Shown here piece after piece: positions 1-5,394 of a stretch of 12,976 nucleotides of DNA (position 1 is its first letter; each line of letters begins with the position of its first letter). The notes under the pieces are model-generated. The model saw nothing but the letters and a program-made list of their open reading frames with translations. It made no database searches and was not told the origin of the DNA. The stretch lies in NCBI GenBank assembly GCA_900546895.1, contig UREO01000051.1, positions 1 through 12,976 of the forward strand, given 5' to 3'. Source of the stretch: an uncultured Oscillospiraceae bacterium. Lineage in GTDB: Bacteria; Bacillota; Clostridia; Oscillospirales; Acutalibacteraceae. The position numbers and the translations under genes were made by a program.

Positions 1-499
1 CATAAGTATCCGCCTTGTCGGCGTTGGTAATAAAAATCTTGCCGCCGTTTAAGACATAATGGTCGCCGTCCAGCACGGCGGTGGTTTCCGTTCCGCTCGC
101 GTCGCTGCCCGCGTTCTGCTCGGTCAGGCCGAAAGCGCCCAGCGTTTCGCCTTTGGCCAGCGGAATCAGGTATTTCTGTTTCTGCTCTTCCGTGCCGTAG
201 GCGAAGATCGGCCACGATCCGAGCGAGGTGTGCGCGGAGAGGATCACGCCGGTGCCGCCGTCCACCCGGGCCAGTTCCTCCACGGCAACGGCATAGCTGA
301 CCATGTCCAGACCCGCACCGCCGTACTCCTTGGGGTAAGGGATTCCCATCAGCCCCATTTGCCCCATTTTTGTGACAATGTCCGCAGGAAATTTATTCTC
401 CTTGTCCAGCAGGAACGCCAGCGGCTTCACCTCCGCCTCGGCGAACTCCCGGACTTTTGCACGGAGAGCTTCGTGATTTTCCGTTGTTTTAAAAGACAT
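1..499 (-). CDS. Acyl-CoA dehydrogenase, N-terminal part (cut by window edge)
   Basis: FAD-dependent acyl-CoA dehydrogenase, which oxidises a short-chain acyl-CoA at the alpha-beta bond (or reduces the enoyl-CoA in fermenters, passing electrons via ETF). About 166 residues are visible and the rest lies left of the window. The start is ATG at 497-499, with GGGAGG 7 nt upstream. The visible protein opens with the helical N-terminal domain (VREFAEAEVKPLA), then MGLMGIPYPKEYGGAG, then the flavin/substrate signature FGLTEQNAGSD, where the usual LTEP has Gln instead of Pro, and the beta-domain start GGKIFITNADKAD. Family membership is clear. The exact substrate (butyryl-, propionyl- or other acyl-CoA) cannot be set from this fragment. 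Its upstream neighbour is an Rrf2 regulator on the same strand, separated by a terminator-like hairpin. Confidence 0.93.
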   Translation of the reverse strand, partial: MSFKTTENHEALRAKVREFAEAEVKPLAFLLDKENKFPADIVTKMGQMGLMGIPYPKEYGGAGLDMVSYAVAVEELARVDGGTGVILSAHTSLGSWPIFAYGTEEQKQKYLIPLAKGETLGAFGLTEQNAGSDASGTETTAVLDGDHYVLNGGKIFITNADKADTY

Positions 500-627
500 A
501 TTGATTCCTCCCTTTTCATAATCATTATATTTCATTTTATGAATTCCATAGGAAATTTATAAAACAGAATCGTAAGGAAACGCGGCAGACCGGAAAAACC
601 AGCCTCCGCTCAGACAGTAACATACTT

Positions 628-640
628 GATAAATCTTATC
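628..640. promoter_or_regulatory. Inverted repeat GATAA-N3-TTATC upstream of the acyl-CoA dehydrogenase
   Basis: A perfect 5-bp inverted repeat with a 3-bp centre lies between the terminator-like hairpin of the Rrf2 gene and the acyl-CoA dehydrogenase start. It could be an operator for that gene. A TATAAT sequence further toward the start is a possible -10 box, but I see no convincing -35 with it. The repeat is short enough to occur by chance. Confidence 0.2.
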
Positions 641-652
641 CAGTTTAATCGC

Positions 653-674
653 AAAAAAAGGTCGGCCGCGCCGA
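653..674 (-). terminator. Probable terminator of the Rrf2 gene
   Basis: Read on the minus strand, TCGGC-GCG-GCCGA forms a short GC-rich hairpin, followed after CC by seven T residues. It starts 17 nt after the Rrf2 stop codon. The stem is only 5 bp with a tight loop, so strength is moderate. Confidence 0.5.
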
Positions 675-691
675 GTGCTTTTTTCGCAGGC

Positions 692-1102
692 TTAATCCGC
701 CTGAAACAGCATCTGATAAAGGCTGACCGCACGTAGCTCGATGTCCAGAATTCCCTGAATTCGGGAAAGCTGCCGATGAACCGTGCAGGGAGCGCTGCAT
801 TTCTGCTGCCACGCGCACTGAAACCCGGGCTGCATACAGGCGCTGATAAGCTTTTCCGCATCCATCACTTCCGTCAGGTCGTAAAGACTCACCTTTTTCA
901 GATCCGCAGTCAACCGGCATCCGCCGCCCGCACCGCGGGTGATTTGAACCAGACCGGCCCGTTCCAGCTTTTTGAGAATTTTATATACAAACTGCTGCGG
1001 CAGCAGTTCCCGCCGGCAGATATCCCCGGCCGTAAGCTGTTCCCCGTGGGACACCGCGCGCAGAATGCGCAGCGCGTAATCCGTTTCCCTTGTAATCAGC
1101 AG
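692..1102 (-). CDS. Rrf2-family transcriptional regulator with Fe-S-type cysteines, apparent CTG start
   Basis: Winged-helix regulator of the Rrf2/IscR/NsrR family, 136 residues. The N-terminus LLITRETDYALRILRA is the classic family opening, followed by a recognition region (LLPQQFVYKILKKLERAGLV) and the wing (TRGAGGGCRL). Cysteines at 89, 96, 102 and 106 (X6, X5, X3 spacing) form a cluster where IscR and NsrR hold their Fe-S cluster, so it is probably a redox, NO or iron sensor. The opening is only kept if translation starts at CTG 1100-1102, which has GGAGGGG 6 nt upstream. An in-frame TAA lies 14 codons upstream with no ATG, GTG or TTG between. The next candidate, GTG at 1054, would delete 16 conserved residues and has no Shine-Dalgarno. 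The divergent flavodoxin and the downstream dehydrogenase are plausible targets, by inference only. Confidence 0.85.
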   Translation of the reverse strand: MLITRETDYALRILRAVSHGEQLTAGDICRRELLPQQFVYKILKKLERAGLVQITRGAGGGCRLTADLKKVSLYDLTEVMDAEKLISACMQPGFQCAWQQKCSAPCTVHRQLSRIQGILDIELRAVSLYQMLFQAD

Positions 1103-1148
1103 ATAAAACCCCTCCGCCCCGTAAAATGGAAGCTTTTATTCATTGATC

Positions 1149-1179
1149 CCAGTGTATCATTCTGGATATAGTTTGTCAA
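1149..1179 (-). promoter_or_regulatory. Promoter of the Rrf2 gene with possible autoregulatory inverted repeat
   Basis: On the minus strand there is TTGACA (1174-1179), a 17-bp spacer and TACACT (1151-1156), a strong sigma-A promoter. Flanking the -10 box is CCAG-N9-CTGG (1149-1152 and 1162-1165), a possible operator for autoregulation. The predicted transcript start is near 1144, next to an ATG at 1141-1143 that opens a 15-codon frame. Its stop overlaps the CTG start region of the Rrf2 gene. Confidence 0.65.
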
Positions 1180-1296
1180 GTTTATAACCAATATTTTTCT
1201 GTAATTCTTCAATAAAATTGTACCTTCCTCCCAAAAGCCGTCCGTATCGGCTTTGTACCGCCCGAAAATAAAACATTGATTTTCACCACGGGAATA

Positions 1297-1325
1297 TTGC
1301 ATCTCTCCCTTCATCATACTATCAT
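1297..1325 (+). promoter_or_regulatory. Possible promoter of the flavodoxin gene
   Basis: TTGCAT (1297-1302), 17 bp, TATCAT (1320-1325). It is located 42 bp before the flavodoxin start, which suits a short leader. Both hexamers depart from consensus. A separate 7-bp hairpin (1234-1254) lies further upstream, with no known role. Confidence 0.35.
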
Positions 1326-1366
1326 AGAGACAGTACGGACCGATTTTATTTTAGGAGGAATCTTTT

Positions 1367-1813
1367 TTGAAAAAATGCCTGATTGTTTACGACTCCTACC
1401 ATCACGGCAACACGGCAAAGATCGCCTCCGCTATGGCGGAGACTGCCGGTGCAGAACTCTGCAAAGCGGACGGAATCAAAAATAAAAAGCTTTCGGATTA
1501 TGACATGATCGGATTCGGCGCGGGTATCGCCTACGGAAAACATTACAGCGGGCTGATGGAGGCCTTGGAGGGGCTCAGCCTGAACGGCAAACCGGTCTTC
1601 GTGTTTTCTACGAGCGGAATGGGAAGTACCGCAAGCCACAGTGCTCTGAATAACCTGCTGAAAAAGAAGGGCGCTGTCATCGCCGGGGACTTTGCCTGCA
1701 AGGGATTTGACACCTACGGGCCGTTCAAGCTCGTCGGGGGCATTTCCAAGGGGCATCCCAACGACGCCGACCTGGAGGCCGCCAATCAGTTTATCCTGGA
1801 AATGGTAAAATAA
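1367..1813 (+). CDS. Flavodoxin-family protein
   Basis: Small FMN-binding electron carrier or flavodoxin-like oxidoreductase of 148 residues, the usual single-domain size. It begins with beta strand MKKCLIVYDS and the phosphate loop SYHHGNT (residues 10-16), a variant of the T/S-x-T-G-N-T loop. The second strand LSDYDMIGFGAGI and the third-strand motif VFVFSTSGMG (77-86) complete the Rossmann-like core; a Cys-containing segment DFACKGFD follows. The start is TTG at 1367 with AGGAGG 8 nt upstream; no better start is in frame. Transcribed away from the Fe-S-type Rrf2 regulator, so redox control by it is plausible. It likely acts in the cytoplasm; its partner is not identifiable here. Confidence 0.85.
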   Translation: MKKCLIVYDSYHHGNTAKIASAMAETAGAELCKADGIKNKKLSDYDMIGFGAGIAYGKHYSGLMEALEGLSLNGKPVFVFSTSGMGSTASHSALNNLLKKKGAVIAGDFACKGFDTYGPFKLVGGISKGHPNDADLEAANQFILEMVK

Positions 1814-1840
1814 AACCGCCTGCCGCTCCGGATTGCCGAA

Positions 1841-1885
1841 AAACGGCAAACGGGCCGGGGCAATCAGTAAGATCGCCCTGGCCCG
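1841..1885 (-). terminator. Terminator of cysK
   Basis: On the minus strand, an 11-bp stem (1875-1885 with 1851-1861, one G-U type pair) encloses a 13-nt loop and is followed by a T-rich stretch. It starts 18 nt after the cysK stop codon. On the plus strand no T tract follows, so it is not a clear terminator for the converging flavodoxin gene. Confidence 0.6.
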
Positions 1886-1903
1886 CTGCTCTGTGTGGGG
1901 ATA

Positions 1904-2836
1904 TTATTCAGAAAAAAGCGGGGTGGATAAATACCTTTCCCCGGTATCCGGCAATAGCGCCACAATCGTTTTTCCGGCGTTCTCCGGCCGCTTTGCCAGC
2001 TCGGCGGCCGCCCACAGCGCCGCTCCGGAAGAGATTCCCGCGAGCAGGCCCTCTGTTTTGGAAAGCTCCCTGCCGGTCCGGAAAGCGTCTTCGTTTTTCA
2101 CCTTGATAATTTCGTCATACACCGCCGTGTTGAGCACCTTTGGCACAAAGCCCGCGCCGATTCCCTGAATTTTATGCGGTCCGGCCTTGCCTTCGGATAG
2201 GACCGGCGAATCGAACGGCTCCACCGCAATGATCTTGACGCCGGGATTTTTGGATTTCAGATATTCCCCGACGCCTGTGATGGTTCCGCCGGTGCCGATC
2301 CCCGCGACAAAGAAATCGACCTTGCCCTCGGTGTCCTCCCAGATTTCCGGGCCGGTTGTCTCCCGGTGAATCTGCGGATTGGCGGGATTGACAAACTGGC
2401 CGGCAATAAAGGAATTCGGAATCTCTTTGGCAAGCTCATCCGCTTTCTGGATCGCTCCCTTCATCCCCTTGCTGCCGTCCGTCAGCACAAGCTCCGCCCC
2501 GTAAGCCTTTAAAAGGTTCCGGCGCTCCATGCTCATGGTTTCCGGCATGGTGAGAATTACCCGGTATCCTCTGGCGGCCGCGACGGAAGCAAGGCCAATA
2601 CCGGTATTGCCGCTGGTCGGTTCAATAATGACGGAATCCGCCTTTAAAAGGCCCTTTTCTTCCGCGTCGTCGATCATGGCTTTGGCGATTCTGTCCTTAA
2701 CGCTCCCCGCGGGATTAAAATACTCCAGCTTAGCAACGACCGCGGCTTTCAGGTCATGCTTCTTTTCAAAGTTTGACAGCTCCAGCAAAGGTGTTTTTCC
2801 GATCAAATCGGTCAGACTATGATAAATCTTCGACAT
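1904..2836 (-). CDS. cysK: Cysteine synthase (O-acetylserine sulfhydrylase)
   Basis: PLP enzyme making L-cysteine from O-acetylserine and sulfide; 310 residues, normal for CysK. The PLP lysine is K47 in NPAGSVKDR. The substrate loop TSGNTG lies at 74-79, the PLP-phosphate loop GTGGT at 181-185, and the ring-nitrogen Ser in SSGAA near 269-273. The loops match CysK/CysM; the overall sequence is closest to CysK. The ATG start has GGAGG 10 nt upstream and a consensus promoter. It diverges from a trans-sulfuration enzyme gene, with cymR just beyond. In Bacillus subtilis CysK also acts as a regulatory partner of CymR, binding it when O-acetylserine is low, so this copy may be both enzyme and sensor. 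The C-terminus (TPLFSE) is compatible with this but does not prove it. Confidence 0.97.
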   Translation of the reverse strand: MSKIYHSLTDLIGKTPLLELSNFEKKHDLKAAVVAKLEYFNPAGSVKDRIAKAMIDDAEEKGLLKADSVIIEPTSGNTGIGLASVAAARGYRVILTMPETMSMERRNLLKAYGAELVLTDGSKGMKGAIQKADELAKEIPNSFIAGQFVNPANPQIHRETTGPEIWEDTEGKVDFFVAGIGTGGTITGVGEYLKSKNPGVKIIAVEPFDSPVLSEGKAGPHKIQGIGAGFVPKVLNTAVYDEIIKVKNEDAFRTGRELSKTEGLLAGISSGAALWAAAELAKRPENAGKTIVALLPDTGERYLSTPLFSE

Positions 2837-2909
2837 TTACAGGAAACCTCCGTTCAAATTTAATAATTTAGGATATGCAAATTTTCATATATGTTTAATA
2901 TATAAAAAT

Positions 2910-2938
2910 ATTTTAACCGGAACAAATCCGCTTGTCAA
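2910..2938 (-). promoter_or_regulatory. Promoter of cysK
   Basis: On the minus strand, TTGACA (2933-2938), 17 bp and TAAAAT (2910-2915). The leader downstream (2840-2905) is very AT-rich and holds an ATATG-N8-CATAT inverted repeat, a reasonable place for a CymR-type operator. Confidence 0.75.
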
Positions 2939-2981
2939 GGCCGGCAAGGAGATTGCAAGCGGGATTTCCCGGCGCGGGCTC

Positions 2982-3010
2982 TTGACAGAGCCCTTGTTTT
3001 AGATTATTAT
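2982..3010 (+). promoter_or_regulatory. Promoter of the trans-sulfuration enzyme gene
   Basis: TTGACA (2982-2987), 17 bp, TATTAT (3005-3010), followed by an AT-rich stretch to about 3030. The start site would be near 3017, giving a leader of roughly 185 nt before the coding start. The cysK promoter points the other way with its -35 box 44 bp to the left, so the two could share operator sequence. Confidence 0.75.
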
Positions 3011-3038
3011 TTAATACATATAATATTACTAGGACTTG

Positions 3039-3156
3039 GAGAATGTGATGAAAAAATTTTCAAGGGCGCACTGTTCGCCCATTCTCATCACCGGCCCCGG
3101 ACGAAATGGAGGAATTGCGCGAATGCGCGGGCAGATAGCCGCACCCGGTTATCTGC
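3039..3156 (+). promoter_or_regulatory. Structured mRNA leader with alternative pairings
   Basis: Several pairings are visible. GGGCG/CGCCC (3064-3068 with 3076-3080) forms an inner hairpin. Around it, two outer stems compete: 3039-3044 with 3081-3086, or 3045-3051 with 3085-3091. They share bases and cannot both form. Further on, an 11-bp hairpin (3131-3141 with 3146-3156, one G-U pair, loop CACC) lies inside a short upstream ORF. I see no S-box or T-box signature and no U tract, so it does not match a riboswitch or attenuator class I know. Confidence 0.45.
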
Positions 3157-3179
3157 TTAGGATACGCATTTCTCTCTAA
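3123..3179 (+). CDS. Possible 18-residue leader peptide (upstream ORF)
   Basis: ATG preceded at 9 nt by an excellent Shine-Dalgarno, GGAGGA (3108-3113). It encodes MRGQIAAPGYLLRIRISL and ends with TAA 25 nt before the trans-sulfuration gene start; another ATG in the downstream gene's frame (3181) sits 1 nt after the stop. There is no cysteine, and no methionine beyond the first, so classical Cys/Met attenuation is unlikely. The ORF spans the 11-bp hairpin, so ribosome movement would unfold it. The good Shine-Dalgarno is the main evidence. Confidence 0.35.
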   Translation: MRGQIAAPGYLLRIRISL

Positions 3180-3204
3180 TATGATTCAGACAGGAGACGG
3201 GAAT

Positions 3205-4338
3205 ATGGATTTTACCACACTTTGTATACACGGAAGTTCCGACCGGTACGACTGTACCGGCGCCGTGAGCGTACCTATTTTTCAGTCGGCCACCTTTGCA
3301 CACCCCCTGGTCGGCCAAAGCACGGGCTACGACTACTCGCGGCTGCAGAATCCCACAAGGGAGCATCTTGAAAAAACGGTCGCTGCGCTGGAAGGCGGCG
3401 CGGGTGCCAAGGCTTTTTCCAGCGGAATGGCCGCCATCGCGACCCTTATGGAGCTTTTTTCGCCCGGCGACCACATCATCGCGTCTGATGATCTCTACGG
3501 CGGCTCCCACCGTTACTTTCACCAGATATCCATTAAAAACGGTCTTACCTTCGACTTTGTAAATACTTCCGACCCCGCTTTGATCGAGTCCCGTATCAGA
3601 CCGGAAACCAAAGCCGTGTTTATCGAAACTCCCACCAATCCGATGATGCAGGTGACCGACATTGAAGCCGTTTCAAAAATCACCAAAGAACGGAGTCTGC
3701 TGCTCATTGTGGACAACACGTTTCTGACCCCGTATTTCCAGCAGCCGCTGAAGCTGGGGGCCGATATCGTCGTACACAGCGGGACAAAATATCTTTGCGG
3801 GCACAATGACACCCTTGCCGGCTTTGTCGTCACCGCCGACCCGCAGCTCTATGACCGGCTGCAGGTACTGAGCACAACCACGGGCGCGTGCCTTCCCCCG
3901 TTTGACAGCTGGCTTCTGATCCGCGGCATTAAGACGCTTGCCGTGCGCATGGAAAAGCAGCAGGAAAACGCGATGCGGCTCGCCCGCTGGCTCCGCGCAC
4001 AGAAAAAGATCAAAGCGGTGCACTATGTCGGCCTGCCCGAAGACCCGGGATATGCGATTTCAAAAAGGCAGTCCTCCGGGTTCGGGGCAATGATCTCCTT
4101 TGAGGTGGACTGTGAGCAGACGGCAAAACAGCTTTTGGAGCACGTCGGGCTGATCCAATACGCGGAAAGCCTCGGCGGGGTGGAAACGCTGATTACCTAT
4201 CCGATGCTGCAGACGCACGCCGACGTTCCCAAAGCGGAGCGGGAAGCAAAGGGAATCAACGAGCGCCTGCTGCGTCTTTCCGTCGGACTGGAAAGCGCGG
4301 AGGACCTGACCGGCGACCTGGAACAGGCATTGCGGTAA
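3205..4338 (+). CDS. Cys/Met-metabolism PLP enzyme (cystathionine gamma-synthase/lyase type)
   Basis: Member of the trans-sulfuration family, 377 residues, typical length. It has the substrate-side YGG (98-100), the PLP-stacking/aspartate region with VDNTF (D170), the Schiff-base lysine K195 in HSGTKYLCGHNDTLAG, ESLGGVETL (321-329) and the carboxylate-binding RLSVGLE (357-363). The family includes cystathionine gamma-synthase, gamma-lyase, beta-lyase and O-acetylhomoserine sulfhydrylase, and the motifs do not settle which. Next to cysK and cymR, methionine-to-cysteine or cysteine-to-homocysteine conversion is likely. The start chosen is ATG 3205 (AGGAG 7 nt upstream), matching the family N-terminus TLCIHG. 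ATG 3181, eight codons upstream, has no Shine-Dalgarno but lies just after an upstream ORF stop and could be used by coupling. Confidence 0.92.
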   Translation: MDFTTLCIHGSSDRYDCTGAVSVPIFQSATFAHPLVGQSTGYDYSRLQNPTREHLEKTVAALEGGAGAKAFSSGMAAIATLMELFSPGDHIIASDDLYGGSHRYFHQISIKNGLTFDFVNTSDPALIESRIRPETKAVFIETPTNPMMQVTDIEAVSKITKERSLLLIVDNTFLTPYFQQPLKLGADIVVHSGTKYLCGHNDTLAGFVVTADPQLYDRLQVLSTTTGACLPPFDSWLLIRGIKTLAVRMEKQQENAMRLARWLRAQKKIKAVHYVGLPEDPGYAISKRQSSGFGAMISFEVDCEQTAKQLLEHVGLIQYAESLGGVETLITYPMLQTHADVPKAEREAKGINERLLRLSVGLESAEDLTGDLEQALR

Positions 4339-4359
4339 CCCGAAAAAACCGCGCCCCTC

Positions 4360-4388
4360 TTGACGAAATCCTTCTTTCAAGATATGAT
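4360..4388 (+). promoter_or_regulatory. Promoter of cymR
   Basis: TTGACG (4360-4365), 17 bp, TATGAT (4383-4388). An AT-rich stretch follows at 4389-4415, before the ribosome binding site. Its presence means cymR can be expressed apart from the enzyme gene ahead of it, and autoregulation through the AT-rich stretch is possible. Confidence 0.7.
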
Positions 4389-4432
4389 AAATAGGTATTC
4401 TAAAAAATATGATCTTTATAAAGGAGAAACCC

Positions 4433-4879
4433 ATGAGAATTTCTTCAAAAGGAAGGTACGGACTGGCCGCCATGATTACCATGGCGCAGAATTATACCGC
4501 CAATGAATGTATTACGATTGTGAGCATATCGGAAAAGCTGGGGATTTCCAAAATTTATTTGGAGCAGGTGTTTTCCCTTTTAAAAAGGGCCGAGCTGGTA
4601 ATCGCCGTCAAAGGAGCACAGGGCGGGTACAAGCTTGCAATACCCCCTCAAAAAATAAATGCATACGTCATCCTGCGGTCGCTGGAACAGTCCCTGTTCG
4701 AGAAAACGGAAGAATCGGTGAAAAAGAAAGCCCCCGCAATGGAACAGGCCATGCAGCACTCCGTTTTTTCCGTCATCGACAACGCAATTGAAACGGAGCT
4801 GAAAAAGATAACTCTTTATGATATTGCGGATGATGTGGAAAAGAGGACACAGGAAGGCGGATTCATGTTCTATATCTAA
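4433..4879 (+). CDS. cymR: CymR-type Rrf2 regulator of cysteine metabolism
   Basis: Rrf2-family repressor, 148 residues. It resembles Bacillus CymR along its length: opening MRISSKGRYGLAAMI, recognition segment ISKIYLEQVFSLLKRAELV, wing GAQGGYKLA, a helical dimerisation tail and the closing residues FMFYI, which match the CymR C-terminus as I recall it. It lacks the Fe-S cysteine cluster, having only C26 in the DNA-binding domain, as expected for CymR. In Bacillus CymR represses cysteine, cystine and trans-sulfuration genes, with CysK as partner. The start is ATG 4433 with AAGGAG 6 nt upstream; an in-frame ATG at 4409 adds eight residues but would put the Shine-Dalgarno inside the gene. It has its own promoter and a strong terminator. 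Assignment rests on N- and C-terminal resemblance and the sulfur context. Confidence 0.82.
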   Translation: MRISSKGRYGLAAMITMAQNYTANECITIVSISEKLGISKIYLEQVFSLLKRAELVIAVKGAQGGYKLAIPPQKINAYVILRSLEQSLFEKTEESVKKKAPAMEQAMQHSVFSVIDNAIETELKKITLYDIADDVEKRTQEGGFMFYI

Positions 4880-4884
4880 AGCCG

Positions 4885-4925
4885 GACCCGGAGGGACGTT
4901 TGTAAACATCCCTCCGGGTCTTTTT
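4885..4925 (+). terminator. Terminator of cymR
   Basis: Perfect 12-bp stem (4885-4896 with 4909-4920), with inner GTTT/AAAC pairing extending it, followed by five T residues. It begins 5 nt after the cymR stop. A textbook intrinsic terminator. Confidence 0.93.
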
Positions 4926-5017
4926 GAAAAGAAGGAAACAGCTCTCCCCTCTAAAATATTGAAAAAGATTTTTCGAAATTTTCAAGTCAACTTCACCATA
5001 AATACACATAATATGCC

Positions 5018-5187
5018 TATACTATACTTATCGCAAATACATTTGGATCTCCGGTCTTAATTTGCGACGCAATATCGGCGCAAGCGCCGGAAAATCAATT
5101 ACAAGCACCTCAGGTGAGGGTTTCAATATCTTTTTCATATTTCTCTTCTTTCTTAGAATACCGCCCGTAAAACGGCGGTATTTTTCT
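5018..5187 (+). ncRNA. Candidate small RNA
   Basis: No credible ORF lies between the cymR terminator and pta. Two overlapping TATACT boxes (5018-5028) could be a -10 region, though a -35 is not clear. They are followed by an 8-bp stem (5031-5038 with 5060-5067), CGGCG-CAAG-CGCCG (5076-5089), CACC-TCA-GGTG (5106-5116) and an intrinsic terminator at 5157-5185. The downstream gene runs the other way, so this is not a leader for it. About 155 nt would be transcribed. I do not recognise any known RNA family. Confidence 0.38.
5157..5185 (+). terminator. Plus-strand intrinsic terminator
   Basis: Perfect 9-bp stem AATACCGCC/GGCGGTATT (5157-5165 with 5174-5182), with an 8-nt loop, running into TTTTT. 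No plus-strand gene precedes it closely: cymR already has its own terminator 230 bp back. That is the main reason to suspect a small RNA here. Confidence 0.75.
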
Positions 5188-5193
5188 GTATAT

Positions 5194-5219
5194 AAAAAGC
5201 CGCGCGTAAACGCACGGCT
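5194..5219 (-). terminator. Terminator of pta
   Basis: On the minus strand, a 9-bp stem (5211-5219 with 5198-5206, fully paired with one wobble), TTTA loop, then TTTTTATA. It lies about 175 nt after the pta stop, so the pta mRNA would carry a long 3' end containing the repeat at 5254-5340. Confidence 0.7.
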
Positions 5220-5253
5220 CAGAGTGTCTAAGAACTTGTCCGGTATGGGAAAA

Positions 5254-5340
5254 CAGCCTCCTCCGTAAGGGAGGTGGCGCGCCGGAGGGAGTGAAAGCTC
5301 AGGTTTCGCCTGCCGGCTCCCTCAAAGAGGAAGCCGGCAA
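5254..5340. repeat. Palindromic interspersed repeat (MITE/REP-like)
   Basis: A GC-rich run of nested inverted repeats. It has CCTCC-GTAAG-GGAGG (5260-5274), the palindrome GGCGCGCC (5276-5283), GAGGGAG pairing with CTCCCTC (5285-5291 with 5317-5323), and a 12-bp hairpin (5312-5323 with 5327-5338) with an AAA loop. The pattern of GGGAGGTGGC, GGAGGGAG and CTCCCTC-AAAGAGG resembles intergenic repeats I recall from many Oscillospiraceae genomes, but there is only one copy in this window, so repetition cannot be shown. The 12-bp hairpin pairs fully (with a G-U) in RNA made from the minus strand, where it would sit in the pta 3' end. Confidence 0.55.
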
Positions 5341-5394
5341 AGGAAAAGCGATCTATCGGTTAGCTTCTGAAGAAAGTCCTTATAAAAATACAGG

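Noticed and set aside
1096..1317. Minus-strand 73-codon frame covering the Rrf2 promoter
   Set aside because: It overlaps a consensus promoter and has no domain. Only its last 15 codons, from ATG 1143, could be a mini-ORF, as noted for the Rrf2 start.
3011..3204. S-box (SAM) or T-box riboswitch before the trans-sulfuration gene
   Set aside because: The sulfur context suggested one, but I find neither the conserved S-box core nor the T-box AGGGTGG-type sequence, and no terminator with a U tract.
5062..5268. Plus-strand 68-codon frame in the cymR-pta gap
   Set aside because: It runs through a strong terminator and hairpins, starts at TTG without a Shine-Dalgarno, and has no recognisable domain.
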